This document shows, one piece after another, positions 10,388 through 19,199 of a stretch of 64,000 nt of DNA. How positions within the stretch are numbered: the stretch's first letter is position 1; every line of letters begins with the position of its first letter. A program made the translations under genes and the position numbers. The notes under the pieces are model-generated. The model was not told the DNA's origin and did not search any database. It was given only the letters and a program-made list of their open reading frames with translations. The DNA comes from Bartonella tribocorum (GTDB taxonomy: Bacteria > Pseudomonadota > Alphaproteobacteria > Rhizobiales > Rhizobiaceae). The stretch is taken from assembly GCF_002777915.1 (NCBI RefSeq), contig NZ_NJGE01000003.1, positions 94,339 to 158,338 on the forward strand, written 5' to 3'.

Positions 10388-10549
10388 AAATTTCTCTTTA
10401 TATTATGCGATATTAAAGATTAGGATTTTGAAAAAACTGCTTTCGCTTTTTGAAACTGTACAGTAAACAAGGCTTACACTATCTCAAAAGCTTTTCGCTT
10501 TAATATTGGTACATTTTTTCTCATCTCACAAGCCCCAGTATGGTTATAA

Positions 10550-11086
10550 ATGCAAAAAAACATCCTCTCAAGAAGCAAAAAGCAAATCTTTTTAGCTGTA
10601 CCTGAAACGTGTTCTCAAACATTGCCCCTCTTTTCCATACCAGGTATAACGTTGCATTTTTACCGTATTAAACCAACCTACCAATGTAATATAGGACCAA
10701 AAAGAAAAACGATTCTTTATGCTCCTTCTTTTTTTGCTTTATGGGCTTTATACTACGCAGTAAAAAATCCTTCCCTTTTTTCATCAATTGTTTGTTACGG
10801 GAAACAGTGGACTTCACCCCTTGCTTTGATGTGGCTTAAATTACGTTTACAAAACGACCGTCGTCTTATGGGATCTGACGTTCCAAGCCCAATGATCATG
10901 AAAGCTTTGCGTCAACATGTCACAACGAATGACTACAGTGCACTTCCCATAGGAATGTGGTTACATTTCGTAAAAAACTATAAAATGAATTGTAAAAACT
11001 TATCCATTCCCCTCTTTTGGCTTGATCATTGTAAAAATAAGATCAATATTCAAAAAATCATTTCAAAACTTCAGGACGAAATATAG
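10550..11086 (+). CDS. Hypothetical protein upstream of pncA
   Basis: A 178-residue protein I cannot assign. It is basic, has no clear signal peptide, and contains a central hydrophobic stretch (FFALWALYYAVKNPSLFSSIV). The ending LSIPLFWLDHCKNKIN followed by helix is faintly like the C-terminal half of alpha/beta hydrolases, but no GxSxG nucleophile motif is visible, so I do not claim that fold. It ends 45 bases before the pncA start on the same strand and may be co-transcribed. It could be a degenerate relative of a hydrolase. Confidence 0.55.
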   Translation: MQKNILSRSKKQIFLAVPETCSQTLPLFSIPGITLHFYRIKPTYQCNIGPKRKTILYAPSFFALWALYYAVKNPSLFSSIVCYGKQWTSPLALMWLKLRLQNDRRLMGSDVPSPMIMKALRQHVTTNDYSALPIGMWLHFVKNYKMNCKNLSIPLFWLDHCKNKINIQKIISKLQDEI

Positions 11087-11131
11087 CTTTTTTAAAATAT
11101 GATAAAGCTCACCTCCTACAGGAATATATTT

Positions 11132-11740
11132 ATGGAAAAAAAAGCCTTACTCGTCATTGATGTTCAAAATGACTTCTTACCCGGTGGAGCACTTGCAGTA
11201 CCACAAGGTGATGCTATTTTGCCCGCCGTCAATAATCTTATCAATCATTTTGACCACGTTATCTTAACTCAAGACTGGCATCCCAAAAACCACTGCAGCT
11301 TTGCCTCCTGCTATCCTGAAAAAAAGCCTTATGATACCATCAATCTTGACTATGGTCCTCAAATACTTTGGCCTGATCATTGTATACAAGGAACACAAGG
11401 AGCAGAGTTTTATCCATCTCTCAGAGTGGAAAAGGCACAACTTATCCTTAGAAAAGGCTATAATCCAAAAATGGATAGCTATTCTGCTTTTCTTGAAAAT
11501 GATCAAAAAACACCAACAGGTTTACAAGTTTATCTTAAAGAACACGGTTTTACCAAACTCGTTATGTGTGGCTTAGCAACGGACTTTTGTGTTGGATTTT
11601 CTGCTCTTCACGCCATACAATGTGGTTTTAAGGTCAGTGTTTCATTAAATGCCTGCGCTGGTATTGATGTAAACGAATCCCTGAACACAATGCTTAAAAC
11701 CATGAACGAAGCTGGTATCGAACTGTTAATGGCCTCCTAA
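11132..11740 (+). CDS. pncA: Nicotinamidase
   Basis: Hydrolyses nicotinamide to nicotinate and ammonia for NAD salvage; cytoplasmic, isochorismatase-like fold. The catalytic triad is Asp10 (VIDVQNDF), Lys108 (LRKGYN) and Cys153 (GLATDFCV), and metal ligands D48, H50 and H83 are visible. The ATG at 11132 is preferred over one 33 bases upstream because AGGA sits 8-9 bases before it and the protein then starts in family register. The 202-residue length is typical. It may share a transcript with the upstream unknown gene. Confidence 0.94.
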   Translation: MEKKALLVIDVQNDFLPGGALAVPQGDAILPAVNNLINHFDHVILTQDWHPKNHCSFASCYPEKKPYDTINLDYGPQILWPDHCIQGTQGAEFYPSLRVEKAQLILRKGYNPKMDSYSAFLENDQKTPTGLQVYLKEHGFTKLVMCGLATDFCVGFSALHAIQCGFKVSVSLNACAGIDVNESLNTMLKTMNEAGIELLMAS

Positions 11741-11823
11741 AATATTGTTTTCTGACGACCTATTATAACACTCTGATTTATAAGAAATAAATTATTCTCT
11801 TCCACATCAAAAAGAGGATAAAT

Positions 11824-11985
11824 ATGGAAATAAAAATCATTCAAGAAAGCAGAAAAAATGCTTCTTATGAATCGTTAAATATAAAAGCTTTCATCGTACT
11901 GAAAGCTGGTAAAAGTATAGAGACCCTTCGCACCTTGTATTTAAGTCAAAGCTATCCAAGAGATTTTAAATTATCCCCTTCATAG
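11824..11985 (+). CDS. Possible 53-residue peptide
   Basis: A short frame preceded by AGAGGATAAAT, a good ribosome site. The product starts MEIKIIQESRKNASYESL and has no membrane segment. It lies between pncA and the convergent DUF475 gene. It may be a real small protein or the head of a decayed gene; no relatives recognised. Confidence 0.35.
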   Translation: MEIKIIQESRKNASYESLNIKAFIVLKAGKSIETLRTLYLSQSYPRDFKLSPS

Positions 11986-12124
11986 AAAGAATCATATCAT
12001 GGCTTCAACTTTACAACAAGGAGACCAATAAGAAAAACAATAGCATTTTGTTTTGCATGAAAGCCCTCTTTTATTCAGGATATACGATAAACAAAAGCGT
12101 GAGAAAATATAAAGTTTCCATTAC

Positions 12125-13174
12125 TTAAGATGCAACATGTTTATCCAATTGACGACGTTTAAAACGAATCGAAGAATACAGTGCCATTCCAATAATACAG
12201 ACTCCCACAAGTCCTGTTAAGACTTCAGGAACCGATATAATCGTTTGCAGATACATAATCACGGCAAGAACTAAAATTGCATAAAAAGCACCATGCTCCA
12301 AATAACGATAATGCAACAATGTCCCTGACTCAACCAACATAATTGTCATAGAACGAACGTAAAATGCACCGATACCAAGACCAATTGCAATAATAAAAAG
12401 GTTGTGTGAAAAGGCAAAAGCACCAACCACACCATCAAAAGAAAAACTCGCATCAAGAATTTCTAAATAAAGGAACGCCCCTATTCCCCCTTTAGCCACT
12501 GTCGTCAAAGTCTTTTTAGGAGCATCCAGAAGATGACTGACAGCTTCAACAGCTATAAAAGTCAAAAGCCCATAAAGGGCTGCTAATAAAAAAGTGACTT
12601 TATCTTCCGCAACAATCTGCCCTGACACGAATAAGATCAAAATCAAAACAATTGCAATATCAATCCCAACAAGTGTTCCAAACTTTTGAGCAGGTCTCTC
12701 TATAACCTTAAGCCAATGGACCTCTTTTTCAGAATCAAAAAAATATTTTAAGCCAACCATCATAAGGAAAGTTGCTCCAAAAGCGGCAATTCCTATATGC
12801 GCATCGGTTAAGATTTCAGCATATCGCTGTGGTTCCCCTATCGCTAATTTAACTGCTGCCATTGGATTAATGCCAACAGCAACGACAACCACCAACAACG
12901 GAAAAATAATTCGCATTCCAAATACAGCGATCAAAATACCCCATATAAGAAAACGACGGCGCCATAACGGATCCATTCCACCAAGAACACGTGCATTGAT
13001 AATAGAATTATCAAAAGATAAAGAAATTTCTAAAATCCCTAAAACACAGCAAATAAAAAAATATTTAAGAAAACCAGTAATGCTTCCCGTTTCAAACCAA
13101 CCAATAGCCCCTCCTAAAAAGACACCAATAATCGTGAAAAAAAAAGCAAACCCAAAATAGCGTAATAGGGGCAT
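12125..13174 (-). CDS. DUF475 / TerC-related integral membrane protein
   Basis: A polytopic membrane protein with about eight or nine hydrophobic segments over 349 residues. Acidic in-membrane motifs, LEISLSFDNSIINA near residue 50 and LEILDASFSFDGVVGAF near 245, are the paired signature of DUF475, related to TerC and YgjT-type proteins thought to handle metal ions. The ATG at 13174 is preferred to the one at 13180 because GAGGA then sits 6 bases away rather than touching the start. Substrate is not known. It stands alone. Confidence 0.88.
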   Translation of the reverse strand: MPLLRYFGFAFFFTIIGVFLGGAIGWFETGSITGFLKYFFICCVLGILEISLSFDNSIINARVLGGMDPLWRRRFLIWGILIAVFGMRIIFPLLVVVVAVGINPMAAVKLAIGEPQRYAEILTDAHIGIAAFGATFLMMVGLKYFFDSEKEVHWLKVIERPAQKFGTLVGIDIAIVLILILFVSGQIVAEDKVTFLLAALYGLLTFIAVEAVSHLLDAPKKTLTTVAKGGIGAFLYLEILDASFSFDGVVGAFAFSHNLFIIAIGLGIGAFYVRSMTIMLVESGTLLHYRYLEHGAFYAILVLAVIMYLQTIISVPEVLTGLVGVCIIGMALYSSIRFKRRQLDKHVAS

Positions 13175-13451
13175 GATCATTCCTCAAAGTTTATTTTATA
13201 ATTCATCTACGGTACACACATAGTGCAAATCAAAAGCTTGTATCTCTTTAAAGTTGCATCCCTTAATGCAGAAGTGTATAGAATATATATGGCAAAGTTA
13301 CATGAAAAATTTCTCAAAAAAAGCAAGAGACAAATGCAGTAAACAGAGAATTTTATTTTGAAATGAACATTAATCGTTAATATAATAGAGTTGAGAGATT
13401 GTTTTTTATCCATTAAAATAAAAAAATAAAGAAAAATTGAACCGATAAATA

Positions 13452-13479
13452 TTGACATTATGTCATAGAATATTAATAC
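13452..13479 (+). promoter_or_regulatory. Promoter with overlapping palindromic operator for the XRE regulator
   Basis: TTGACA (13452-13457) and TAATAC (13474-13479) are spaced 16 bases apart, a good sigma-70 promoter about 60 bases before the GTG start. The palindrome TGACATTATGTCA (13453-13465) overlaps the -35 box, as expected for an autorepressor site. Confidence 0.6.
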
Positions 13480-13539
13480 ATAGTGTGCTTTTATTATTTA
13501 ATGATTTATACCATGATGATTTACTGAGGGAGATAATTC

Positions 13540-14079
13540 GTGGCACGTCCTGAAACTGAATCAAAAACCATATTTGGAAAACGTTTACGTTATGTACGTC
13601 TTGCTTTAGGCGATCCATCACGTGAAACCTTAGCTAAGAGTTTTAGCATGACAAAAAATTCCATTGCTTTTTATGAGCGTGGAGAAAGAGAGCCTAATCT
13701 TAGCGTCTTACAAACATACCGCACGTTGTATGGTGTCAACATTAATTGGCTTTTAACCGGACAAGGAAAAATGTTTGATGCCGAATATACAAAAGGTGAT
13801 TTTGACTGGAATTATTTTATTAAAAAAATTGAGGGACTAGAAGAAACACTCGCCTGTAGTGATCGTAATGAAAAACTAAACCAAGAAAAAATTGACAGCT
13901 CTTATGAAAAATTGCAGCAATATTTGTCAAGACAAGGTTTATCAAATGGCCTTAACCCTAAGGCTGCAACCTCTTTGATCGATATGAAAGCCAAAATGGC
14001 TAATTCTTATACCCTTAGCTTATTCATTGATTTACTCATTCGAAGCGTATCCCAAAAAGAAGTTATAGCTAATCAATAA
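13540..14079 (+). CDS. XRE-family phage-repressor-like transcriptional regulator
   Basis: A 179-residue DNA-binding protein beginning with GTG, preceded by GAGGGAGA. Residues about 12-70 form a cro/C1 helix-turn-helix (RLRYVRLALG, ETLAKSFSMTKNSIAFYERGEREP, then VNINWLLTGQGKMF, a signature shared with lambdoid-type repressors in alphaproteobacteria). The C-terminal half is helical and charged, possibly for oligomerisation. A palindrome over its -35 box suggests autoregulation. It sits at the left edge of an accessory patch, probably a prophage remnant. Confidence 0.82.
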   Translation: MARPETESKTIFGKRLRYVRLALGDPSRETLAKSFSMTKNSIAFYERGEREPNLSVLQTYRTLYGVNINWLLTGQGKMFDAEYTKGDFDWNYFIKKIEGLEETLACSDRNEKLNQEKIDSSYEKLQQYLSRQGLSNGLNPKAATSLIDMKAKMANSYTLSLFIDLLIRSVSQKEVIANQ

Positions 14080-14119
14080 CCGTCTATTTCAAAAGAAAAA
14101 ACAAGAAATGATTAAGCAC

Positions 14120-14169
14120 CACCAGTATGGAGAGAAGTGTTTTTCTTTTGTCTATGCTGGTGCGGTTTT
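14120..14169 (+). terminator. Terminator-like hairpin after the XRE gene
   Basis: CACCAGTAT (14120-14128) can pair with ATGCTGGTG (14154-14162), with an inner GA-rich/CT-rich extension, followed by CGGTTTTG. It lies 41 bases after the stop codon. Confidence 0.5.
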
Positions 14170-14464
14170 GTATGCTCTATAAAATTTACTATTGTAAAAG
14201 AAAAATAATTATATTGTAAATGGGCATATAGTGTCATTAAATTAAAAAAATAATTTTATAGTATAAAATTCTCATTCACAGCTTATTGACAAGATTTTTT
14301 TTCTTGTTAAAAGAATAATAGCTCTCATAGAATTATTTTTTAAAGTCAGAAAATTTAAGGGGAATATATTGACGACTTCCTATAGAGACATACATTAGTA
14401 TTCGTAAATGGGTTCGTTGAGTATTTATCCTGAAAGTTATCAGCTATTTTATGAGGTGAGAAAC

Positions 14465-14644
14465 ATGTATTTTGAGGTGTTTCAAGGAGTTCACAATCAG
14501 TGGTACTGGCGTTTAATCTCAGGAGATGCACAAAAAATTGCTTTTTCTAGTAAAGGATATCCGACAAAACAAGATATCCTAATGAATATTGAGCAAATCA
14601 AAGAAATTACCCACAAAGCTTTTATTAAAGAACTGCAGTCTTAA
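14465..14644 (+). CDS. DUF1508 (YegP-like) small protein
   Basis: A 59-residue protein whose YFEVFQGVHNQWYWRLISG opening and downstream KGYPTKQDIL match the single YegP/DUF1508 repeat, a small beta-alpha fold of unknown biochemical role. The ATG at 14465 is chosen because GAGGTGAG lies just upstream; the frame extends 57 bases further 5' without such a site. The first residues MYFEVFQG fit the domain start. It lies in the accessory patch between the two HTH genes. Confidence 0.75.
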   Translation: MYFEVFQGVHNQWYWRLISGDAQKIAFSSKGYPTKQDILMNIEQIKEITHKAFIKELQS

Positions 14645-15440
14645 TGTTCTTTATTATTAGGATAAAAGTTTAGTTTGTATAATGAGATCTTAATAACGTT
14701 TTTGTATTGAGAAAAGGTGACTAATTTTTTCGCAATGCGAGAGTTTTTTTTATATTATTTTTAACGCGTGCAAATAACAGTTCAATTTTCGCAGGGTATA
14801 TGTTTTTTTCAAATATAATTGAATTTTGATAACATCTATCAAAATGAAGAGCTTAGTAGAAGGCAATAAATCTTTCAAGCCTTGTGTCTTTTCATAGAGA
14901 AAATGCCTATGAAGAAGAAATAAATCATAAATTAGGAATGTGATTGCTTTCCTAGATATCGATATCTCTACGTTCATCTTCCTATTCTGTATCGGATCAT
15001 CATAACTGACTTATCCCCTTCGTCTTCATAAAAAATAAATATCTCTTTTTTCTATTATCATGCAATTTTCTATGCCTATTCCTTGAAACGATTGCAACAT
15101 GATACCTACAAAAAGAACGCGCAAAATTGTTTTCTACAGTTATAAATCACCACAACAACTTCTAAATCGTACAGGTACGCTTTTTAATACCCTAGCATAG
15201 CTATAAACGGAAGACATTATCATAAATTTTATTTTGCCACAAATGATGACCTTTCTATCAACTTTAACGATTTTATAAATTATAGATCAGAGTGAACTTG
15301 AATATTCTCTTCCGATACAACCTTTCCACAAGCACCGTAATGGACTTTATGAAAGTCATGTCTCTCTCATTATTTGCCAATCTTTCTAACACATCTCCAA
15401 TTCCTTTAATGCATAAATTCGATGCAAAATATGAATACAG
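14645..15440. other. Gene-poor stretch
   Basis: Nearly 800 bases between the DUF1508 gene and the convergent coiled-coil gene. AT-rich, no credible gene or RNA recognised. Confidence 0.6.
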
Positions 15441-15752
15441 TCACTCTTTATCATCTTCAAATTTAAGACCTTTTTGATATTTTTTTTCGTTTTCTTCATA
15501 TTGCTTAATTCGTTTTTTCAGTTTTTCAATTGTTTTATCGCGTCTTTTAATCACCATATTTTGCTCTCTAAGAGCTCTATCCCGTTCTTCAGTCATCTTC
15601 ATAGAATCCCTTAAAAACTCATGCTTTATCCTTCTAGCGTCCTCTTTTAGAGCTTTAATTTGACTGCGATAATATGAAGAAAACCGAAATATAACCCCGC
15701 TGAACAACAAAACAACAATCATTACTCCCAATAAAATTTCGTTAACATTCAT
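15441..15752 (-). CDS. Single-pass membrane protein with coiled coil
   Basis: A 103-residue protein with an N-terminal membrane segment (about residues 6-24) followed by a long, highly charged coiled coil to the C-terminus. An AAAGGAGATCAAA ribosome site directly precedes the ATG, so translation is credible. Size and topology resemble phage inner-membrane spanins (Rz) but also many unrelated anchors; no overlapping Rz1-like lipoprotein was identified. It sits in the accessory patch. Function unknown. Confidence 0.65.
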   Translation of the reverse strand: MNVNEILLGVMIVVLLFSGVIFRFSSYYRSQIKALKEDARRIKHEFLRDSMKMTEERDRALREQNMVIKRRDKTIEKLKKRIKQYEENEKKYQKGLKFEDDKE

Positions 15753-15927
15753 TTTGATCTCCTTTGATTGCCGCTCAAGTGATCATCTTAAGCAATTTAT
15801 TTTGATTCATCTTCCATCAAAAAAGAAGGCAATAAACTCCATATTCCAAGTGCGAATAATCGCCCTCAGCATTCATATTTTCTCCATTAAAACATTGATA
15901 AATGACGCAAAAACACTCTGAAAGCGG

Positions 15928-16380
15928 CTAAGCCCACACGCTCACACCAATTATTTGCAACATATTTATTGATCCAAAGTATAAAAAATAAGAAACTTCC
16001 AACAAAACGAACAACGGGATAAAACCAATACACGCCTTCCCCAAAAAATTCCTCTCTTCCCCTTTTACGCCATGTGGAATAGAGCTGTATATGGGAATTT
16101 TTTCATTATTATAAAAATCTTCAGTGCCCCAAAACACAACTTTTCTGTAAAATTTTGCCTTCCTACAAATTTTTGCATCACCACCAACCAAAGCATTATT
16201 ATAAAAACGAGCCTTTCTATAATCACGAGTACTCCTATAAACTTCAATATATTGAGCATTCAAAGTTTGATCAAAAACGACTACATTAGTGTAAACACAG
16301 ACTTTATTACAAACAGTCGTATCATCAAAAACACTGCCATCCTCATAGAAACATTTGTCGCGTGTATCCCATTCCATCAA
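15928..16380 (-). CDS. Beta-helix-like repeat protein with C-terminal membrane segment
   Basis: A 150-residue protein. Residues about 10-85 show imperfect short repeats (VFDDTTVCNKVCVYTNVVVF, then ARFYNNALVGGDAKICRKAKF) of the left-handed beta-helix type seen in prophage-associated proteins with repeated NAxVxGNA units. Residues about 112-148 are hydrophobic and could span the membrane once or twice. The start has AAGGTGG upstream. The repeat part is shorter and less regular than in full-length relatives, so it may be a decaying copy. Confidence 0.5.
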   Translation of the reverse strand: MMEWDTRDKCFYEDGSVFDDTTVCNKVCVYTNVVVFDQTLNAQYIEVYRSTRDYRKARFYNNALVGGDAKICRKAKFYRKVVFWGTEDFYNNEKIPIYSSIPHGVKGEERNFLGKACIGFIPLFVLLEVSYFLYFGSINMLQIIGVSVWA

Positions 16381-16706
16381 ACGACCACCTTCATGCCCTA
16401 AATTATTTTTATGTTCTATAAAAACACCAAAATCACTTTATTTACAAAATTTTTCAACGCACACATACGACATACCATCTGATAGTGACCTAATTTATTA
16501 CAATAAAAGAGAAATGCGTATTTTTAACCTATGAATTTATGTTTTTTTCTCCAACCACGATCTTGTCTTTTAAGGCTGTAAAGCTTCGTTATATGCTCAC
16601 ATACCAACTTAACGCAGAATTTTTTACAAATGCTGATGTTGGGGTATATCTTGATTTATAATGCTGCTACGTATACTATCACAGTGAAATCTCACGAACA
16701 CACGCA

Positions 16707-16733
16707 TGCGTATCACCGTTTTCGGTATACGCA
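16707..16733. repeat. Hairpin in HTH upstream region
   Basis: TGCGTAT-C-ACC pairs with GGTATACGCA around the loop GTTTTC, with one bulged base. It lies about 210 bases upstream of the HTH start. It could be part of an untranslated RNA. Confidence 0.6.
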
Positions 16734-16910
16734 CTGATTTCTTCACAACCGTGGAACTAAGGAACCATTTTTATTGATTTGAATCTAAAAGTGTATGGGG
16801 ACATTTTGTTATTAGTTAAAAACAACTCTATATGCCTCATTAGCGAAGAGCTACGCATGGATATTTTCACGCTCCTTGTGTCATATATTCTGGATTCGCG
16901 ATGCAATATT

Positions 16911-16924
16911 AACGCTATAGCGTA
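16911..16924. promoter_or_regulatory. Operator-like dyad, left copy
   Basis: AACGCTATAGCGTA: the inner 12 bases are a perfect palindrome. It lies 19 bases before the HTH start codon. A nearly identical dyad is at 17393-17406 in front of the opposing gene. Confidence 0.65.
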
Positions 16925-16943
16925 AATGTGTAAAGGTCTAAAA

Positions 16944-17258
16944 ATGACAAAGACTGAAAAAGATTGGTTCCAACGCTTAATTGAATTGATAAAAAGTGAC
17001 GGACGGACGATGATCGAAATAAGCAGAGCAGCAGGCTGTGGACAAAACTATGTCCAACAAATGATCAAAGGGGGAAAGAGACCTTCAGTCGATAAACTTA
17101 TGGCTATTCTAAACACACTCGGAAATGCGAGCGCCATATATGTCATAACTGGCTTCAACATCTCCGATGAAGACTTAAAACTTATAGCTTTGATTTCGTC
17201 TGGAGATAAAAAGAAGATTGAAGCTTTAAATGTTCTGTTGAATGAGAAGCAGTTGTAG
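16944..17258 (+). CDS. Small helix-turn-helix regulator
   Basis: A 104-residue protein from the ATG at 16944 (AAAGGT upstream); a second ATG lies 18 bases earlier. Residues about 10-70 form a phage-type HTH: TMIEISRAAGCGQNYVQQMI then GGKRPSVDKLMAIL, as in lambda-repressor-like domains. The C-terminal 35 residues are short and charged. A perfect dyad lies between the promoter region and the start, and a second copy lies before the convergent gene 17182-17364, so this protein probably controls both. Bartonella is known to have families of small HTH proteins in tandem with regulatory RNAs; whether this is one is unproven. Confidence 0.8.
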   Translation: MTKTEKDWFQRLIELIKSDGRTMIEISRAAGCGQNYVQQMIKGGKRPSVDKLMAILNTLGNASAIYVITGFNISDEDLKLIALISSGDKKKIEALNVLLNEKQL

Positions 17259-17364
17259 AATTTTCTACTCTATCCAATATCGCTTGCTTTTGAGACGTCG
17301 ATAAAGACTCCCATTTTACAATAATATCCGATAAAGCCGCCTCAAATTTTTCATCATTCTTCAT
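17182..17364 (-). CDS. Small protein convergent with and overlapping the HTH gene
   Basis: A 60-residue product starting MKNDEKFEAALSDIIVKWES, acidic and helical, with no membrane segment. CGGAG sits 7 bases before the chosen ATG. Its 3' end overlaps the HTH gene end by 77 bases on the opposite strand. The paired operator-like dyad 29 bases upstream of the start is the main reason to believe it is expressed. It could be an antirepressor or a partner of the HTH protein; function unknown. Confidence 0.5.
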   Translation of the reverse strand: MKNDEKFEAALSDIIVKWESLSTSQKQAILDRVENSTTASHSTEHLKLQSSFYLQTKSKL

Positions 17365-17392
17365 AGTCACACTCCGTATTGTCAAGCAATAT

Positions 17393-17406
17393 AACGCTAA
17401 AGCGTT
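17393..17406. promoter_or_regulatory. Operator-like dyad, right copy
   Basis: AACGCTAAAGCGTT has perfect 6-base arms around AA. It matches the dyad at 16911-16924 in all but two of 14 bases (one in the spacer, one in the right arm), and sits upstream of the minus-strand gene starting at 17364. Confidence 0.65.
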
Positions 17407-18955
17407 TAAACATATCTCATACCTTAGAAAAAAATATTTGCAATAGGCAGTATGGAAGCAATTGTGTACAAACTTATTTTATAAAATCAGATAAAATTCT
17501 ATGCGTTATGTACCATGATGAAACAAAGAACATCGCTCGATCCAGACCTTCTTATGAAAATTGGTATGATCTTATCAACAACGCGAACAATGTTACGCAA
17601 ATCTTGTGATTCGAACCAAGAATAAATTAATGTGAAAATATCCTTGGAGATATTTTTAAACTCTTTATAAAAGAACACGAAAAAGCTTCTTTCAAAAGAA
17701 AACCATATCACAATTTTATTCTACCTAGCGCCACCTATGTTTTTTCAACAATATTGCAAAGCAAGAATATAACAATGTTGTAGGAATAAGTTCTTATAAA
17801 CAGCCGCAGGGGGCGCCCTAAAAAACCTGTAACGCATTTACAAGGCAACCTTACCTCTGAAAACACTCTTTAAATACTGATTCTCTATCATGAATAAGAA
17901 GGGCAATATTAAAAAATAAAATGAATCATCACCCACGATCTCCGTACGTAAATTGTATATAAATTTACAAAAGGGAAGAAATTTCTTTCATACACATGAA
18001 GAATAATAATCTTTGAGAGGAAGCCTAATTTTTCAACAAAAAATTACTTCCCTTACCAGTCATTTTGCAGAAAATGAAAAAACTCTTTTCACAATCAATA
18101 CGAAAAAGAGCCGAGTTTAACGAAATACTGCCAATGCCTTATGGAGAGTAAAATCAAAAAAAGCCTTGTGACTTCAATAACAATTTGAATGACATAAAAA
18201 TATAATTTGCGCATTATGCAGAAAAAGCACAGTGGTAAAAAACAGCATTTTAATGAATTTTCCAATCCGCAGAAAATATTCCTTACAGAATAATAAAATA
18301 CCTATCACAATAAAATTTGGATAGAACAAGGCACCCACAACAATCAGTCAATTTGTATCTCAAAGAACGATTGATCAAATTCTTTTTAGAAAACACCCTA
18401 CCGCTCCTCTAACAACAATTTTCAAAAATTAGAAAAAACTTTTTTCATGAGAAAAAATATCAACAACTATTACCATGATTACTCCTATAATTCCTGTGAA
18501 AGCCTATAGATTATATCCTTTCATATGCAATCTTTATTATGATGATGTTATTCGAACATCTCAAAAACATAAAGATCATTCAAAGAAAGCGGATTTACAC
18601 GCATCGTTTTTTAGGACATTTGTTATGAACAAGCATAAATAAATCCATCTCATAAAGAGGTTAACTTTCTGCTTTATGAAGCAGTATCACACAAAAAAAA
18701 ATGAAAAACAGCCTATGAATTAAAAACGTAAACCGCAATACATATCAAATGATATCCAGATACTGAAAATGTTGCAAATGAAAGCATTTCTTTGATGAGA
18801 CCAGAAAGCATATTATTGCTTGATATATTAAAATGACTGATAGAAAAACATTTTAACAAAAAAGAACAAACAGAGAAATAAACCAAAAGAACAAAGGACG
18901 TAGAATCTTCAAAATTCTACTAAGCTATTCATTTCCTTATTGGACAATTCCCTAC
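17407..18955. other. Gene-poor stretch
   Basis: About 1.5 kb before tRNA-Ile with no credible gene. Short frames lack ribosome sites and family features. Probably decayed accessory DNA. Confidence 0.6.
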
Positions 18956-19032
18956 TGGTGGGCCCGGAGGGACTCGAACCCCCAACCAAGCGGTTATGAG
19001 CCGCTGGCTCTAACCAATTGAGCTACAGGCCC
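18956..19032 (-). tRNA. tRNA-Ile (CAT anticodon, lysidine type)
   Basis: A 77-base cloverleaf with encoded CCA. The acceptor arm GGGCCTG pairs with CGGGCCC (one G-U), the D arm is GCTC-GAGC, the anticodon loop is CTCATAA and the T arm is GGGGGTTCGAGTCCCTC. The anticodon stem and variable loop (GGCTCATAACCGCTTGGTT) resemble the AUA-decoding tRNA-Ile2 rather than elongator Met, which is found separately at 63524. The C34 would need TilS modification. Confidence 0.8.
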
Positions 19033-19199
19033 CACATAGGTGGTCTTTCTCTAAACTAAAATGCTCTATGATACAAGAGCTGACAAAGATTATAACCATC
19101 TTTTTCTCTTTTCTATTGGTTTTTTTTCTAATGCCCTAATTTCTTTACAAGAACTCTCAAAAATGAGAGAGTAATAATGAGAAATGTAAAGGAATAAAT

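Larger units (their letters stand above)
16381..16943. other. Long leader region upstream of the small HTH gene
   Basis: No protein gene seen. It contains a 10-bp stem hairpin at 16707-16733 and a 12-bp operator-like palindrome at 16912-16923. The rest is unassigned and could host a small RNA. Confidence 0.55.

Noticed and set aside
14750..14977. 75-codon hydrophobic minus-strand frame
   Set aside because: Composition follows AT-rich background; no ribosome site or family features.
17379..17609. 76-codon plus-strand frame starting over the right operator
   Set aside because: Starts at a TTG without a ribosome site and overlaps the small minus-strand gene's promoter region.
18956..19032. Calling this tRNA elongator Met from its CAT anticodon
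   Set aside because: The stem and variable-loop sequence fit the lysidine-type tRNA-Ile, and a better elongator Met is at 63524.
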